Source of the DNA: Zhouia amylolytica
GTDB taxonomy: Bacteria; Bacteroidota; Bacteroidia; Flavobacteriales; Flavobacteriaceae
Assembly: GCF_900116365.1 (NCBI RefSeq)
Contig: NZ_FPAG01000005.1
Coordinates: 62,001-126,000, forward strand
Direction: 5' to 3'
Length of the DNA stretch: 64,000 nucleotides
The notes beneath the pieces were generated by a model that saw only the letters and a list, made by a program, of their open reading frames with translations, did not search any database and was not told where the DNA came from. Positions 46,309-56,573 of this stretch are shown here, piece after piece (the stretch's first letter is position 1; each line of letters begins with the position of its first letter). Made by a program: the position numbers and the translations under genes.

Positions 46309-46967
46309 AGATTGATCAACCCCATATCATCAAGGAGGGCAGTACTGAATTCAAGTTAGGGGAACTCAAAAATGGATACATTCAATATAATTTTAATAGT
46401 ATAATTACCTACCTGGAAGCCAAAGGTAAAATGATGTTTGGGGAAAGGTTTAAGATCTATAAAGACGATCAAGAAATCCTCTACAAGCTTTGTTGTTATT
46501 TTATTCAGGATGAAACTATTTGCAGGAAATTCGGGATAGACATTCATAAAGGCATTTTGCTTACAGGGCCTGTTGGTTGTGGCAAAACCTCCCTGATGCG
46601 ATTACTTAAGTACATGGTTCCCCATCAGAGAGCTTATGAAGTTATTCCGTCGCGCAACATTGTCTTTTCCTTTAATAACATCGGATATGCTACTATTGAA
46701 CAGTTCGGTAACAGTAAGTTCTTTTGCTTTGATGATTTAGGGGTGGAGCCCACAGGGAGGTATTTTGGGAAGGATTGTAATGTGCTAGGAGAGGTGCTAT
46801 TATCCCGATATGATTTATTCCTGGCTAGCCGGATGAAAACTCATGCTACTACAAACTTGAATGCAGAGGAGTTGGAGGAACGATACGGAAATCGGGTTCG
46901 AAGTCGTATGAGACAAATCTTCAACTTAATAAGTTTTAATGCAAAATCTAAAGACAAAAGAGGTTAA
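46305..46967 (+). CDS. AAA ATPase, DnaC-like
   Basis: 220 aa. Walker A GPVGCGKTSLMRLL (about residue 87), Walker B FFCFDDLGVEP, sensor-like HATTNLN and arginine RVRSRMRQIFN. Helicase-loader type ATPase, likely acting on element replication with the preceding gene. Translationally coupled to it. Confidence 0.85.
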   Translation: MKIDQPHIIKEGSTEFKLGELKNGYIQYNFNSIITYLEAKGKMMFGERFKIYKDDQEILYKLCCYFIQDETICRKFGIDIHKGILLTGPVGCGKTSLMRLLKYMVPHQRAYEVIPSRNIVFSFNNIGYATIEQFGNSKFFCFDDLGVEPTGRYFGKDCNVLGEVLLSRYDLFLASRMKTHATTNLNAEELEERYGNRVRSRMRQIFNLISFNAKSKDKRG

Positions 46968-47296
46968 CATTCACTAGGATCATTGAAAACATTAAAAATG
47001 ACACCTGTTAACTTTTAATTTGTCGTTGTTCGATAAGGGAGTAAGGATAAAACGGCAGAAGTAAAAGATTCTAGGAATTATTGAATATTGTAAATAATTC
47101 ATGTGAGTTGGGGAAATAACTATAAGAAATAGTAGTTGATATATTAAAGTTTTTATGCTTTTAAATTAAAACCGTTAAATGTATTTAGTGTAATCAATTA
47201 TGGTTAAAGTTTAGATTAAAGACTATATATATTTTATTTTTGAACATTAAAAAATTACTTTTTCTACTTTACTTCCCATCATATCAATAAAATATT
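46968..47296. other. Intergenic stretch without gene
   Basis: About 330 nt, very AT-rich; no gene or clear hairpin seen. Confidence 0.6.
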
Positions 47297-47629
47297 ATGA
47301 TCAAAAAAATCTTATTAATACTGGTTGTTATCATGTTAATGGTTTCATGTCAAGAACCATACAAAAAGCTGCGTATTACTAATTTTGATAAAATGGTAAT
47401 TGATACTATTAAATTTAAGGATAAGAGTTACAGTAACGCTAAAATTAAAATAAAAGGTTATGTGTCGGACACCATTAAAGTTAAGTTTTATGAAATAAGT
47501 AAAGAATATTTTGGCGAAATTGATGATCAATGGAATATGGATTATTATGGAGGAATGGATGTTATTTTTTGTTTTGATCCTTTTAAAGCCAAGGATGGAG
47601 AGGTAACCTTTGAATATGGAATTCATTAA
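47297..47629 (+). CDS. Hypothetical small lipoprotein
   Basis: 110 aa. Signal peptide MIKKILLILVVIMLMVSC with a good lipobox (MVSC). The mature part is strand-rich (LRITNFDKMVIDTIKF, IKGYVSDTIKVKFYE) and ends YYGGMDVIFCFDP. Unknown family; lies in the AT-rich gap before the tra operon, may be an entry-exclusion or passenger protein (guess). Confidence 0.6.
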   Translation: MIKKILLILVVIMLMVSCQEPYKKLRITNFDKMVIDTIKFKDKSYSNAKIKIKGYVSDTIKVKFYEISKEYFGEIDDQWNMDYYGGMDVIFCFDPFKAKDGEVTFEYGIH

Positions 47630-47758
47630 TTACCTACTAATATATTCCAACATATTAGAAGTAAAGTTTACTAGCTTTTTTTAGAAATAAATTGTAATAC
47701 TTATTGCCTTTTAATGGTGTTCACGACTCTTATATTTGGACGTAACACGACACCGTGT

Positions 47759-47977
47759 ATGAGTTTAAAGGCTTTAGAAGTTATCAAAAATGAAAGTAAA
47801 CATGACATAGTTTATTCAGGTGTTTTTATTCCTGATAACTTTACAATTAATTCTGTAAAGGGGTATGCCAATAGTAAAGACATTCAGTTAAAACTTAAGG
47901 ATAATGGATATTTTAATATGAAAAATATTCCTTTAGGAACATTTATTTTTGATGAGATTTTAGTGACAAAAATCTAA
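47759..47977 (+). CDS. Hypothetical small protein
   Basis: 72 aa from ATG (MSLKALEVIKNESKHDIVYS...). No signal peptide from this start; an earlier in-frame codon adds MVFTTLIFGRNTTPC, which could be a remnant of one. Strand-rich; perhaps the second half of a decayed lipoprotein gene related to its neighbour. Unrecognised. Confidence 0.4.
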   Translation: MSLKALEVIKNESKHDIVYSGVFIPDNFTINSVKGYANSKDIQLKLKDNGYFNMKNIPLGTFIFDEILVTKI

Positions 47978-48195
47978 AATTGACGTTTTTTACAAGTTCT
48001 CAGATTTTAGATTTAAAATTTATCAACACAATAATACAACATAATCATTCATTTAGGATTGATTTAAAATCAATTCAACACATTGTTATACATTTTATAG
48101 GTTGTTAACAAATACCTGTTTATCAGTGTTTTAAAGGAGTAGAACCCGTAATTTTCTTCTAGCTAAAACCAAACAAAAATTAAACCGTTTTAGAT

Positions 48196-48483
48196 ATGAG
48201 AAAATTACTTTTTGCTTTAGTCTTCTTTATTTTATTTGTCAATTCTTCGTTTGCCCAAATTGGAGGTATTGAAGATTCTGTTAATGATATATCCGATACC
48301 ATTCGGGCGATCTTCCCCATTATTCTCGGGGTGATCTTTCTGGTGGGCTTTCTGTTTAATGCAGGACACTTCTTTGGAGAAAATGCAGATCTTAAAAAAG
48401 GGATTACCCGGGTACTGGTCTTTGTTTTGATAGCAGGGGCCGTGGTGGGAATATTTACGTATCTGATAGGAATCGTGGTGTAA
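48196..48483 (+). CDS. traE: TraE-like (DUF4134) conjugation protein
   Basis: 95 aa. Signal-type N-terminus (ends SSFAQ) and two membrane helices (IFPIILGVIFLVGFLFNAG; TRVLVFVLIAGAVVGIF). Matches TraE/DUF4134 of Bacteroidota conjugative transposons, a VirB2-position protein. First gene of the tra operon; its TAA overlaps the next ATG. Confidence 0.88.
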   Translation: MRKLLFALVFFILFVNSSFAQIGGIEDSVNDISDTIRAIFPIILGVIFLVGFLFNAGHFFGENADLKKGITRVLVFVLIAGAVVGIFTYLIGIVV

Positions 48484-48767
48484 TGAAACGTTACCAGCCT
48501 TATAAAAATATTCGTAAGGGTGCCATGATTATGGGACTTCCCATATCGCTCTTTGCCCTGCAAATGATATCGGTGATCGGCTCTTTGCTGGTCATTATCT
48601 TTTCCTTTAGCCTGGGGGTTATTGTTTCGGTATTTGGTCTGAATGCTAAGTTGTATGTGGTGCTTTCCTATATCAGCAAGCATCCTGTGGTAGTACACCT
48701 AAAGAAAATATTTCCCAATACCATCAGCAATAAAAAATCAAGTGGTCTATGCTATGAAGAAGATTAA
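48483..48767 (+). CDS. traF: TraF-like (DUF4133) conjugation protein
   Basis: 94 aa. MKRYQPYKNIRKGAMIMGLP then two hydrophobic segments and a YVVLSYISKHPVV tail, typical of DUF4133/TraF (VirB3-position). Overlaps the TraG start by 14 nt. Confidence 0.87.
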   Translation: MKRYQPYKNIRKGAMIMGLPISLFALQMISVIGSLLVIIFSFSLGVIVSVFGLNAKLYVVLSYISKHPVVVHLKKIFPNTISNKKSSGLCYEED

Positions 48768-51159
48768 TCTATCTACATACCATCCTATTTTAGATATTCA
48801 GGATAACCTGGTGTTTGCCTCCAATGGAAATGTAGTGCTTGGTTATAAAGTAATCCTTCCAGAGGTGTATTCGTTATCGGAGTCTGATTTTGATGCCTTA
48901 CATGGTGTTTGGTTTCAGGCCTTTAAATCCTTGCCGGTGGGGATCATCATTCAAAAGCAAGATGTGTATACTAAAAAAGGGTTTGATGCATCACCATTGC
49001 CTAATGAAACATTTTTGCAAAAGGCTACTTATGATTATTTTAAAGATCGCAATTACATGGATCATGAGTCCTATCTCTATTTTATACTTCCTTTAGACCG
49101 CTCCTTAAATGCCGCCAAATATGTAAATCCATTTCGAAATGCCAATAAAGCTATTCCTGAAAAACTAAATGATCGTATAGCAGAATTTATCCAAGCAACT
49201 GGTGATGCCACCGCTTATATTAATAATAGCAAAGAGATTGCCCTCACCCCCTTGAAGGCTGATTCGTTATTAGAGCTAACCTCCAGGTATTTTAATGGGT
49301 TTAATAAGGAATTTGACACCGATATTCAACTCTCTAAAAAAGGGATTGCAATAGGGGATCATCACTTTGAAGTGGCGAGCTTTAATAGCGAATTATGCTT
49401 TGGAGAGGCCTTGCAAAGTAGTCGCATAAATGAAAAGTTCACCGCTGATGACTTTTCCTTTCATCAAGGGTTTATCGATGGTTTAGGACTTCACCTTCAA
49501 GAGAACCATGTGGTAAACCATATTATCTATATGGATGACAAGCATAAATGGCGAAAACTTCTCGATAAGAAAATAGAGGAACTTAGTAAAAGCTCAAATT
49601 TCGGTACGCAGAATAAAGTCTTGCTAAAAAAGATACGGCATATTGTAGATCGTATCAATGAAGATGAGAGTTCAAGAATTATCCGAGGACACTTGAATGT
49701 GATTTTCTGGGATGAAGATCCACAGCGTCTAAGCAGGGTGACCTCTAAAATCAAGTCGGAATGTAAAGAGCTCGATATCATCCCCTATGTTCCCAAAGGA
49801 GAAGAGCGCAAGCATTATTTTTTAAACTCCTTTCCTTGTTTTGCCTCCAACTTCTCTAACGATGATCTCTATGTAACTGACCTTAAGCATGCCTTGTGCC
49901 TTTGGATCAATAACACCAATTACCGCTCAGATCTTACAGGGGTAATTTTTAATGATCGTCAGTTCAATATTCCGGTGCTCAAAGATGTATGGGATGAAAA
50001 GAAAAAACGCATAAAGGCCAGGAATTTTGCCATCTTCGCCCCCACAGGGGAAGGGAAGTCCTTTTTGGCTAACAATATTCTTCGTCAATACTTTGAATCA
50101 GGGGTACGACTGGTTATTATTGACCTGGGAGGCTCCTACACGAAATTCGCGAAACTCTATCCTGACCAACATATTATTCTTCGATACCGACAAGGAGAAA
50201 ATCTGGGGATTAACCCTTTCTACATAGCTGGTGAATCAGATCTAACTCCAGAACGCCTGGAAGAACTTTCGGTATTTATTTTAGAGCTGCTCGCTGATGG
50301 AAAACAAGCCTCAAAGGCCAAAGCGGTGGCTGTTAAAAAAGTCTTGCTCCAATATTATAAAAAAGAGCAGGATCAACATTCTCTGTCTTCATTATACCAT
50401 TTTGTAGCTACCTGTAAAGACACGCTTTTAGAGGAGCTGGGGGTTCGGGAGGAGCATTTTAGCCCTTATGAATTTTTGCATATTCTCTCTGAATATGTGG
50501 ATGATGGACTGTACAGTTTTCTATTTAATACCGGGGAGGATCAGACCTATAAGATTGAGGATAAGCGTATGATCATTTTTGAACTCGATGAAATCAAAGA
50601 CAATAAGGAAATTCTCTCGGTGATGCTTAAGCTAATTAAAACCGCTATACAGCGGACCATTTGGCGTAATCGCTCGGAAAAAGGGATCATTCTATTTGAT
50701 GAGTTTGCCAAGCAGCTTAAGTTTTCCGGAGTATTGGAAAGCGTAGAATTCTACTATCAGGCCATTAGAAAACAAAATGGAGCGATTGGTATTATCCTGC
50801 AGTCGATCAATCAATTGCCACAGAATAGTACCTCGGCCAGTATTTTGGAAAACACCCAGGTAATCTACAGCCTGCGTAATGAAAAAGGTTATGATCAGTT
50901 GCAAAAGCGGTTGAACCTATCGCGCCATGATTTGAATCAACTGCGTTCTATTCGTAATAACCTTACGGGAAGCCGCAGATACACAGAGATCTTTATAAAA
51001 ATAGGGAAGGAGAGTAACATCTTCCGGCTGGAGGTGCCGCCAGAGGTATATGCTGCCTACCTGACAGACGGCTCGGAAAACGAGCGCATCATGCGGATTT
51101 ATGATAGGACTAACGATATGGAACAAGCCATTAAAGAATTTATAAACACTAAAACTTAA
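48754..51159 (+). CDS. traG: TraG conjugative transfer ATPase (VirB4-like)
   Basis: 801 aa from MKKINLSTYHP, chosen over an ATG four codons earlier. Walker A FAPTGEGKSFLANNIL (about 427), Walker B KGIILFDEFAKQL (about 645), and RNEKGYDQLQ near the end, all TraG/VirB4 features. Cytoplasmic energiser of the mating-pair apparatus. Located between TraF and TraI-like genes as in CTnDOT-type tra operons. Confidence 0.92.
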   Translation: MKKINLSTYHPILDIQDNLVFASNGNVVLGYKVILPEVYSLSESDFDALHGVWFQAFKSLPVGIIIQKQDVYTKKGFDASPLPNETFLQKATYDYFKDRNYMDHESYLYFILPLDRSLNAAKYVNPFRNANKAIPEKLNDRIAEFIQATGDATAYINNSKEIALTPLKADSLLELTSRYFNGFNKEFDTDIQLSKKGIAIGDHHFEVASFNSELCFGEALQSSRINEKFTADDFSFHQGFIDGLGLHLQENHVVNHIIYMDDKHKWRKLLDKKIEELSKSSNFGTQNKVLLKKIRHIVDRINEDESSRIIRGHLNVIFWDEDPQRLSRVTSKIKSECKELDIIPYVPKGEERKHYFLNSFPCFASNFSNDDLYVTDLKHALCLWINNTNYRSDLTGVIFNDRQFNIPVLKDVWDEKKKRIKARNFAIFAPTGEGKSFLANNILRQYFESGVRLVIIDLGGSYTKFAKLYPDQHIILRYRQGENLGINPFYIAGESDLTPERLEELSVFILELLADGKQASKAKAVAVKKVLLQYYKKEQDQHSLSSLYHFVATCKDTLLEELGVREEHFSPYEFLHILSEYVDDGLYSFLFNTGEDQTYKIEDKRMIIFELDEIKDNKEILSVMLKLIKTAIQRTIWRNRSEKGIILFDEFAKQLKFSGVLESVEFYYQAIRKQNGAIGIILQSINQLPQNSTSASILENTQVIYSLRNEKGYDQLQKRLNLSRHDLNQLRSIRNNLTGSRRYTEIFIKIGKESNIFRLEVPPEVYAAYLTDGSENERIMRIYDRTNDMEQAIKEFINTKT

Positions 51160-51163
51160 AATC

Positions 51164-51805
51164 ATGAATTTTTTTAATACAACAACCAAGCGCTATCGCT
51201 TATTTAAATTGAGTGATACAAGGGCTAATGGCAACATTAAGACCTTGCTATTAGCGCTATCCTTCGCTCTTTTATCATCTGGCCAGAGTGTGGCCCAGGG
51301 GATGCCGGTGTATGATAACACCAACTTTATCAGCCTGGCCAAACAACTGATAGAGTCTGCCAAGCAAACCTCACAGCTTTTAAAAACGGTAGATTTTTTA
51401 AGGCAACAGAAAGACCGTATCGAACAGGTAAGCAGTGTCATTAAACAATTAGAGGCTGTAAGTAAACTGATTGCAAATAATAGGAAACTATTTGATATGG
51501 TACAAAACGACCTGCAGCAGATTCTGAATTCTCCCTATATCAAACCCCAGGAGGTAGAGAGGGTGATCGCATCTTTCAATGAGATTATCGACCGTTCCAT
51601 GCAAAGTGTAACGTATGTCGATAAGATACTCACCAGTGATTACCTGAAAATGAGCGATGCGGAGCGAGCAGCTCTTTTGAAAGACTATGAAACGCAGTCC
51701 AATGAGATGGTAGCTGAAGTAGCAGCCAAGACCCGCCGCTATAAGGAGATTATTTCATTTCGAAGTATGCAAGACAAGATTAATAACCGTCAAACACAAT
51801 ACTAG
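51164..51805 (+). CDS. TraI-like (DUF4141) conjugation protein
   Basis: 213 aa. Signal peptide ending near SVAQG, then coiled-coil-rich helices (VDFLRQQKDRIEQVSSVIKQ, DLQQILNSPYIKPQEVERVI). Resembles DUF4141/TraI, a VirB5-like periplasmic component. Four nt after TraG. Confidence 0.8.
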   Translation: MNFFNTTTKRYRLFKLSDTRANGNIKTLLLALSFALLSSGQSVAQGMPVYDNTNFISLAKQLIESAKQTSQLLKTVDFLRQQKDRIEQVSSVIKQLEAVSKLIANNRKLFDMVQNDLQQILNSPYIKPQEVERVIASFNEIIDRSMQSVTYVDKILTSDYLKMSDAERAALLKDYETQSNEMVAEVAAKTRRYKEIISFRSMQDKINNRQTQY

Positions 51806-51811
51806 AGAACG

Positions 51812-52642
51812 ATGTATTTAGGGATAGGATTGGAATATGTAGACACGGTTTTTCAAACTATTAAAAGTAGTGATTTCTCTCAGTATACCATAACCGGGAT
51901 GAAAACCCTGGCGGTACTGTTTTTTCTGATCAATATCCTTAAGAAATACAATGAAGGGATCGCCACCACCGATGGACATACCTGGGGTCTGACTCCCACT
52001 GAACTGGCTAAGAATTTTGCCGTTATTATCCTGGTGATATTTTCCACCCAGGTTTTAGGGGTGTTCGATGGGATCCTGGTAAGTATCGAATCCCAGTATC
52101 GTGATACGGCTCCTGCGCTGCTCCCCCTACAACTACAGGATGTTGACCTGGAACGCGAGGTGGGTGCCATGGAAGCGGCTAAAAAAGCGATGGCCATTTT
52201 GTATGAAGCATTGGTTACTCCATTGTACGGTCTTAAAATGCTGGCCTTTATTGGGGGCGTAATCCTATGGCTTTTGGATTTGTTTATATATCCTATATTC
52301 TTGGCCGAGCGTTTTTTTCTCCTGGGTATTATGCAGGCATTTTTTCCACTAGTGATCAGCCTGGCAGTTTTTGAAAAGTTCAGGAGCTTGGCCTATACCT
52401 TTTTTAAACTCTACGCAGGGGTTTATATGCTGGTGCCGGCCTTTTTCCTGGTCAATGTATTTATCAATAACCTCTATACAGAAATCAACACAAATTTCTG
52501 GAGTAACCTTTTTGGAACGGATTGGGGCAGTGAGTTTTTTGCGCCACTGATCGAGTTTGCCTCGATTGGGTTTATTGTATTACTAAAATTCAAGCTCTAC
52601 CGCAGGGCGACCTCCTTTGTCTTTAGATTGTTTAACACCTGA
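51812..52642 (+). CDS. traJ: TraJ-like polytopic conjugation protein (VirB6-like)
   Basis: 276 aa with five or more membrane helices (TGMKTLAVLFFLINILKKYN, LKMLAFIGGVILWLLDLFIY, LLGIMQAFFPLVISLAVFEK, FFAPLIEFASIGFIVLLKF). Order and topology match TraJ. Six nt after the TraI-like gene. Confidence 0.85.
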   Translation: MYLGIGLEYVDTVFQTIKSSDFSQYTITGMKTLAVLFFLINILKKYNEGIATTDGHTWGLTPTELAKNFAVIILVIFSTQVLGVFDGILVSIESQYRDTAPALLPLQLQDVDLEREVGAMEAAKKAMAILYEALVTPLYGLKMLAFIGGVILWLLDLFIYPIFLAERFFLLGIMQAFFPLVISLAVFEKFRSLAYTFFKLYAGVYMLVPAFFLVNVFINNLYTEINTNFWSNLFGTDWGSEFFAPLIEFASIGFIVLLKFKLYRRATSFVFRLFNT

Positions 52643-52668
52643 AATTTTTAATTAATTAATAATAATTG

Positions 52669-53304
52669 ATGATGAAAATACCGTATAAAAATATCTATGA
52701 TGTGCTTAAAACCAACAGGTTGATCGTTCTGAGTGTGGTGGCTGCCTCGCTTATTACCTGTGTGGTAGCTCTAGGCATGGTGATCAAGCTCCACAAAAAA
52801 AGCGTAAATAATGCTTTTGTAGTGAATAGTGATGGATCGGTAATTCCTTTAAAACTGGTAGATCAAAGGGAGAACCTTAAAGTGGAAGCTCTGGCACATT
52901 TAGAGCTGTTTCATAGGTACTTTTATGGAATCACCCCTGGGAATTATAAGTCGAACCTTGATAAAGCACTTTGGCTTGGCGATAGTTCGGTGGATGCATT
53001 GTACCGGCAGAAAAAAGCCGACGGGGTGTACAACAAACTACTGCAGTATGCACTGGTTCAAAAGGTGATACGAGTGACCCCAGAGGTTGATATTCAAAAC
53101 TCACCTTATACCTTTGAGGTGACTACTATTTTTGAAATTAATAGGGGGAATGTTACCGATACCTACGAGCTTAGATCCACAGGGAATCTGATCCGGGTAG
53201 ATAGAAACTTTCCATATAATCCCCATGGACTGCTTATTACTAATTTCTATGAAAGTCAATTGCGAAAGCTATCAGACTTTGATGGTACGGAATCACCCCT
53301 TTAA
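52669..53304 (+). CDS. traK: TraK-like conjugation protein (VirB8-like)
   Basis: About 211 aa; ATG preferred over an upstream TTG. IPYKNIYDVLKTNRLIVLSV start, one membrane helix, then a periplasmic domain (LKVEALAHLELFHRYFYGIT, YELRSTGNLIRVDRNFPYNP) typical of TraK. Confidence 0.87.
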   Translation: MMKIPYKNIYDVLKTNRLIVLSVVAASLITCVVALGMVIKLHKKSVNNAFVVNSDGSVIPLKLVDQRENLKVEALAHLELFHRYFYGITPGNYKSNLDKALWLGDSSVDALYRQKKADGVYNKLLQYALVQKVIRVTPEVDIQNSPYTFEVTTIFEINRGNVTDTYELRSTGNLIRVDRNFPYNPHGLLITNFYESQLRKLSDFDGTESPL

Positions 53305-53315
53305 ACTTTATTAAC

Positions 53316-54257
53316 ATGAAAATACAGAAAAATAAAATCGTATTTGCTTTAGTGATCTTTTGCGTGCTTGCTTTTATATTCACCTACGGACTTCAGGCTT
53401 TTGGAAAAAAAGAACCAGAAAGCATTGAAAATAGTCAACCCCCGGTACCTAAACTGGAAGATGATGGGCAGAAGACTTATAGTTCAAGACTGGAAGCGGT
53501 AGATGAGCTGAAAGAAAAAAAGGCAACCAACGCCCCGAGTATTTATGATGATCACTTACTGGATTCTTTGGGATATTACCAACCACAATTGGATAGCCTG
53601 AATAAAAAAAGAATGATCGATAGTGTGTATACACTGGGGCAGCAAAGGTATCAGTCGCTACAAGGGTTGGAGCAAGTTAAACAGCAGCAGGCCAAGTCCG
53701 TTGGGAATAACACCAAAATCGATAAGGCAACAACTTTTGAGCCAGTGAATGAATCCAAAGTACAAAGCAAGGAGATCGCACTGAACCATCTAAGTTTTTT
53801 TGATGACTATGCTCTGGATGTTGAACCAACTGCTAGTACCGATCCATTTATTTATGTGACTGTAGATGGGATGCAAACAGTGAAAAAAGGTCATAGATTG
53901 CGAATGCGCCTTTTGTCAAAGGCCATGATCAATGGAGTTGTATTTCCTAAGCATACACCCATCTATGGTTTTGTAAGTATGCAACCCAATCGGGTACAGC
54001 TCAAGGTAAGTGCTATAAGTCATCACAGGGTAAAGCTAAAAGCTTTTGACCTACAGGATGGAGCAGAAGGGATTTATATTAAAAATAGTATTCGCGCTCA
54101 GACCAGGCAACAACTGGCAGGAGATATCGTGGATGATATAAGTATTGCTGGAGTACCCCAAGTTCAAGGGCTGAAAAGCATCTTTCATAGAGATAACCGA
54201 AATGTCAAGGTGACCATTTTAGATCAATATCAACTTATTTTAAAACCTGAAAAATGA
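53316..54257 (+). CDS. traM: TraM-like conjugation protein (VirB10-like)
   Basis: 313 aa. Inner membrane helix near the N-terminus, a charged Pro/Gln-rich spacer, and a C-terminal domain (TVKKGHRLRMRLLSKAMING, PKHTPIYGFVSMQPNRVQLK) matching TraM. Overlaps the next gene by ATGA. Confidence 0.87.
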   Translation: MKIQKNKIVFALVIFCVLAFIFTYGLQAFGKKEPESIENSQPPVPKLEDDGQKTYSSRLEAVDELKEKKATNAPSIYDDHLLDSLGYYQPQLDSLNKKRMIDSVYTLGQQRYQSLQGLEQVKQQQAKSVGNNTKIDKATTFEPVNESKVQSKEIALNHLSFFDDYALDVEPTASTDPFIYVTVDGMQTVKKGHRLRMRLLSKAMINGVVFPKHTPIYGFVSMQPNRVQLKVSAISHHRVKLKAFDLQDGAEGIYIKNSIRAQTRQQLAGDIVDDISIAGVPQVQGLKSIFHRDNRNVKVTILDQYQLILKPEK

Positions 54258-55051
54258 AAAAGTCTATTACCTATCTAATGATGTTTTGTTGTTTTGTGGT
54301 GTTGGCCCAACAACCACTGGATACCATATATGCCAATGAGCATAAGAATGTAGCATTGTTCTTTCCAAAGTCCATAGGGCAGGGAATTACCGGAGCTCCA
54401 AATTTTGTGTTTTCTTATAACAAAGAACAACCGCAGCATTTAGGGCTTTTACAAGCCCGACCTGGTAAAGAGAGTAACCTTTTGGTGGTGACTGCCGATC
54501 ATAAGGTTTTTAGTTATATCCTAAAGTATAAGGAATCGCTACCTCAATTGAATTATTTTGTTTCTGGAGACCAAAGCATAGGGAGCATGATCCCTCAAAC
54601 GCCTTTGGACATCAATAAAGTAGATCTGGATAGTATGGAGAGGCAGGAGGCGTATTATAAAAAATTCTGCACCTATCTTTTAAAGAGAAAGCCCAAAACA
54701 ATGGCTTCTAAATCCAGAAAAGGGATAAGGCTTCAGTTGCAGAAAGTTGTATACTATGGTGTACAAACGTATTTAGTAATGGAACTCACCAACACCTCTG
54801 GAATCACTTTTGACGTAAAGTATTTAAAGGTATTTCGTGTTCAAGGAAATAAGAAACGAAAATCATCTTATCAAAGGGTTGCTATAAAACCTATTTATAA
54901 ATATAAGGTTCCCGATCGGATTTTAAATGGGTGGACCTACAGGTTGGTATATGTGCTTCCAAAATTTGTGTTGGGGGATTATGAAAAATTATGCATTGAA
55001 GTCAGAGAGCGAAATGGCAATAGAAAAGTATTAACGCATTGGGCTCCTTAA
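54254..55051 (+). CDS. traN: TraN-like conjugation protein (DUF4138, VirB9-like)
   Basis: 265 aa. Signal peptide (ends VVLAQ). DUF4138 features: LDTIYANEHKNVALFFPKSI, GITGAPNFVFSYN, ESNLLVVTADHKVFSYILKY. Outer channel protein; last gene of the visible tra operon. TraO/TraP/TraQ and the relaxase are not in this window. Confidence 0.88.
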   Translation: MKKSITYLMMFCCFVVLAQQPLDTIYANEHKNVALFFPKSIGQGITGAPNFVFSYNKEQPQHLGLLQARPGKESNLLVVTADHKVFSYILKYKESLPQLNYFVSGDQSIGSMIPQTPLDINKVDLDSMERQEAYYKKFCTYLLKRKPKTMASKSRKGIRLQLQKVVYYGVQTYLVMELTNTSGITFDVKYLKVFRVQGNKKRKSSYQRVAIKPIYKYKVPDRILNGWTYRLVYVLPKFVLGDYEKLCIEVRERNGNRKVLTHWAP

Positions 55052-55071
55052 TTGGTGGTTTTTTGGTTGTT

Positions 55072-55111
55072 TTTTGTTGTTTGAGCCGATTAATGTTTTT
55101 AATCGGCTCAA
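55072..55111 (+). repeat. 40-bp direct repeat, left copy, with terminator hairpin
   Basis: TTTGTTGTTTGAGCCGATTA then TGTTTTTAATCGGCTCAA. Contains the hairpin TTGAGCCGATTAA / TTAATCGGCTCAA, which can end tra transcription. Identical copy at 56,977-57,016. Confidence 0.8.
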
Positions 55112-55271
55112 GATTTTACAATAATACTAGTAAGTGTTAGGTGTTGGTTTATACAGGAAAAATCACACTTATTTTCTATATTTACGATGCAGCGGATAAA
55201 TACAAATCCTTTTCTCCGCAACCAAACGTAATACTAAACCATTGGACATACATTTAAAAAAATAAAATCGC

Positions 55272-56567
55272 ATGTTTAGAATCCTAATGTTTTTAATTAT
55301 AATTCTTATTTCCTCAAAAGAGCGATTAATGGGGCAGGAAAATAGTATTTATATCAAGGCTGGCTTGTTGTATGATAGTAAAGAGAATAAGTTGCTAAAA
55401 AACAAGCTTATACATGTTCAAGGGACGAAAATTATATCCGTTGGGGGATTTGAATCTTTGCCTAAAAATAGCCAAGTCATTGATTTAACCCAGTACACTG
55501 TTCTTCCAGGATTAATAGATGCGCATACACATGTTCTTTTTTCTCAAGATGCTGACGAAGATTTTTCAGAGCATAGTATAAAATCTTTAACTATGGAAAG
55601 TGATGCATTAAGAGTCCTTCGGGGTGCTAAAAGAGCCAAAAGTTATTTAGACCAAGGAATAACCAGTATTAAAGATTTAGGAAATTCAGGCTTATATCTT
55701 GATGTAGCCCTTCGAAATGCCATTAACGAAGGAACGATTGAAGGGCCACGTATTTTTGCTTCGGGACCTATTTTGGCTGCAAATGGAGGACAAATTTATG
55801 GGGTGCTTCCTAAACATCAGAATATAATAGATTCAGAATATCGAATAATAACGAGTCCTGAAGATGCAAAAAATGCTGTGCGCGAACATGTGAATCAAAA
55901 TGTTGATTTAATTAAAATATGTGCTGATAATCTTCCAAATAAAACATTTTTAACCTTAGATGAAATGAAAGCTGTTGTTCAGACAGCACACTCATACAAC
56001 TTAAAGGTAACAGCTCATTGTGTTACAAACCAATCAGCATGGAATGCAATTGAAGCTGGTGTTGATGGTATTGAACATGGGTTTAATTTAGCTGATAGCA
56101 CACTAACTAAAATGGCAGAAAAACGAATTTATCTGGTACCCACAGAAAACAGTAAAGATTACATGAATACATATGTTAAACTTTCCGGTTATGAAGAAAC
56201 TGGGTGGATTGATAATTATCTGAAAATAATGAAGGATAGGCTAAACAGGGCAATTGACAAAGGTGTACCAGTTGTAGCTGGCTCTGATAATTATACAGAC
56301 ATAAAAGTATCTAGAGGAGAATCATCAACAGACATGTTTCGGTATTATTTCCAAGCAGGAATGAAACCATTTGATATACTACAATCTAGTACCTACATTT
56401 CAGCTTTTTATCTAAATAAAGAAAATGAAATTGGCTATATACAACCTCAAGCTAATGCGGATATTATAGCTGTAAAAGGAGATATTATTAATGATTTTAT
56501 TTCTACAATGGAAAAGGTTGAATTCATAATGAAAGATGGAAATATTTATGAAAATAAAACCGATTAA
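55272..56567 (+). CDS. Amidohydrolase-superfamily metal-dependent hydrolase
   Basis: 431 aa. Signal-like N-terminus (ending about LMGQ), then YTVLPGLIDAHTH with the metal-binding HxH, KVTAHCVTNQSAWNAIEAGV, IEHGF and VAGSDN Asp. Resembles imidazolonepropionase/Xaa-Pro dipeptidase-like amidohydrolases, many of them secreted in Flavobacteria. Substrate unknown. Sits between 40-bp direct repeats in the tra-fic interval, so looks inserted. Confidence 0.88.
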   Translation: MFRILMFLIIILISSKERLMGQENSIYIKAGLLYDSKENKLLKNKLIHVQGTKIISVGGFESLPKNSQVIDLTQYTVLPGLIDAHTHVLFSQDADEDFSEHSIKSLTMESDALRVLRGAKRAKSYLDQGITSIKDLGNSGLYLDVALRNAINEGTIEGPRIFASGPILAANGGQIYGVLPKHQNIIDSEYRIITSPEDAKNAVREHVNQNVDLIKICADNLPNKTFLTLDEMKAVVQTAHSYNLKVTAHCVTNQSAWNAIEAGVDGIEHGFNLADSTLTKMAEKRIYLVPTENSKDYMNTYVKLSGYEETGWIDNYLKIMKDRLNRAIDKGVPVVAGSDNYTDIKVSRGESSTDMFRYYFQAGMKPFDILQSSTYISAFYLNKENEIGYIQPQANADIIAVKGDIINDFISTMEKVEFIMKDGNIYENKTD

Positions 56568-56573
56568 AGTTAA

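Noticed and set aside
48180-48698. 172-aa minus-strand frame
   Set aside because: Shadow of traE and traF, which are clearly coding on the plus strand.
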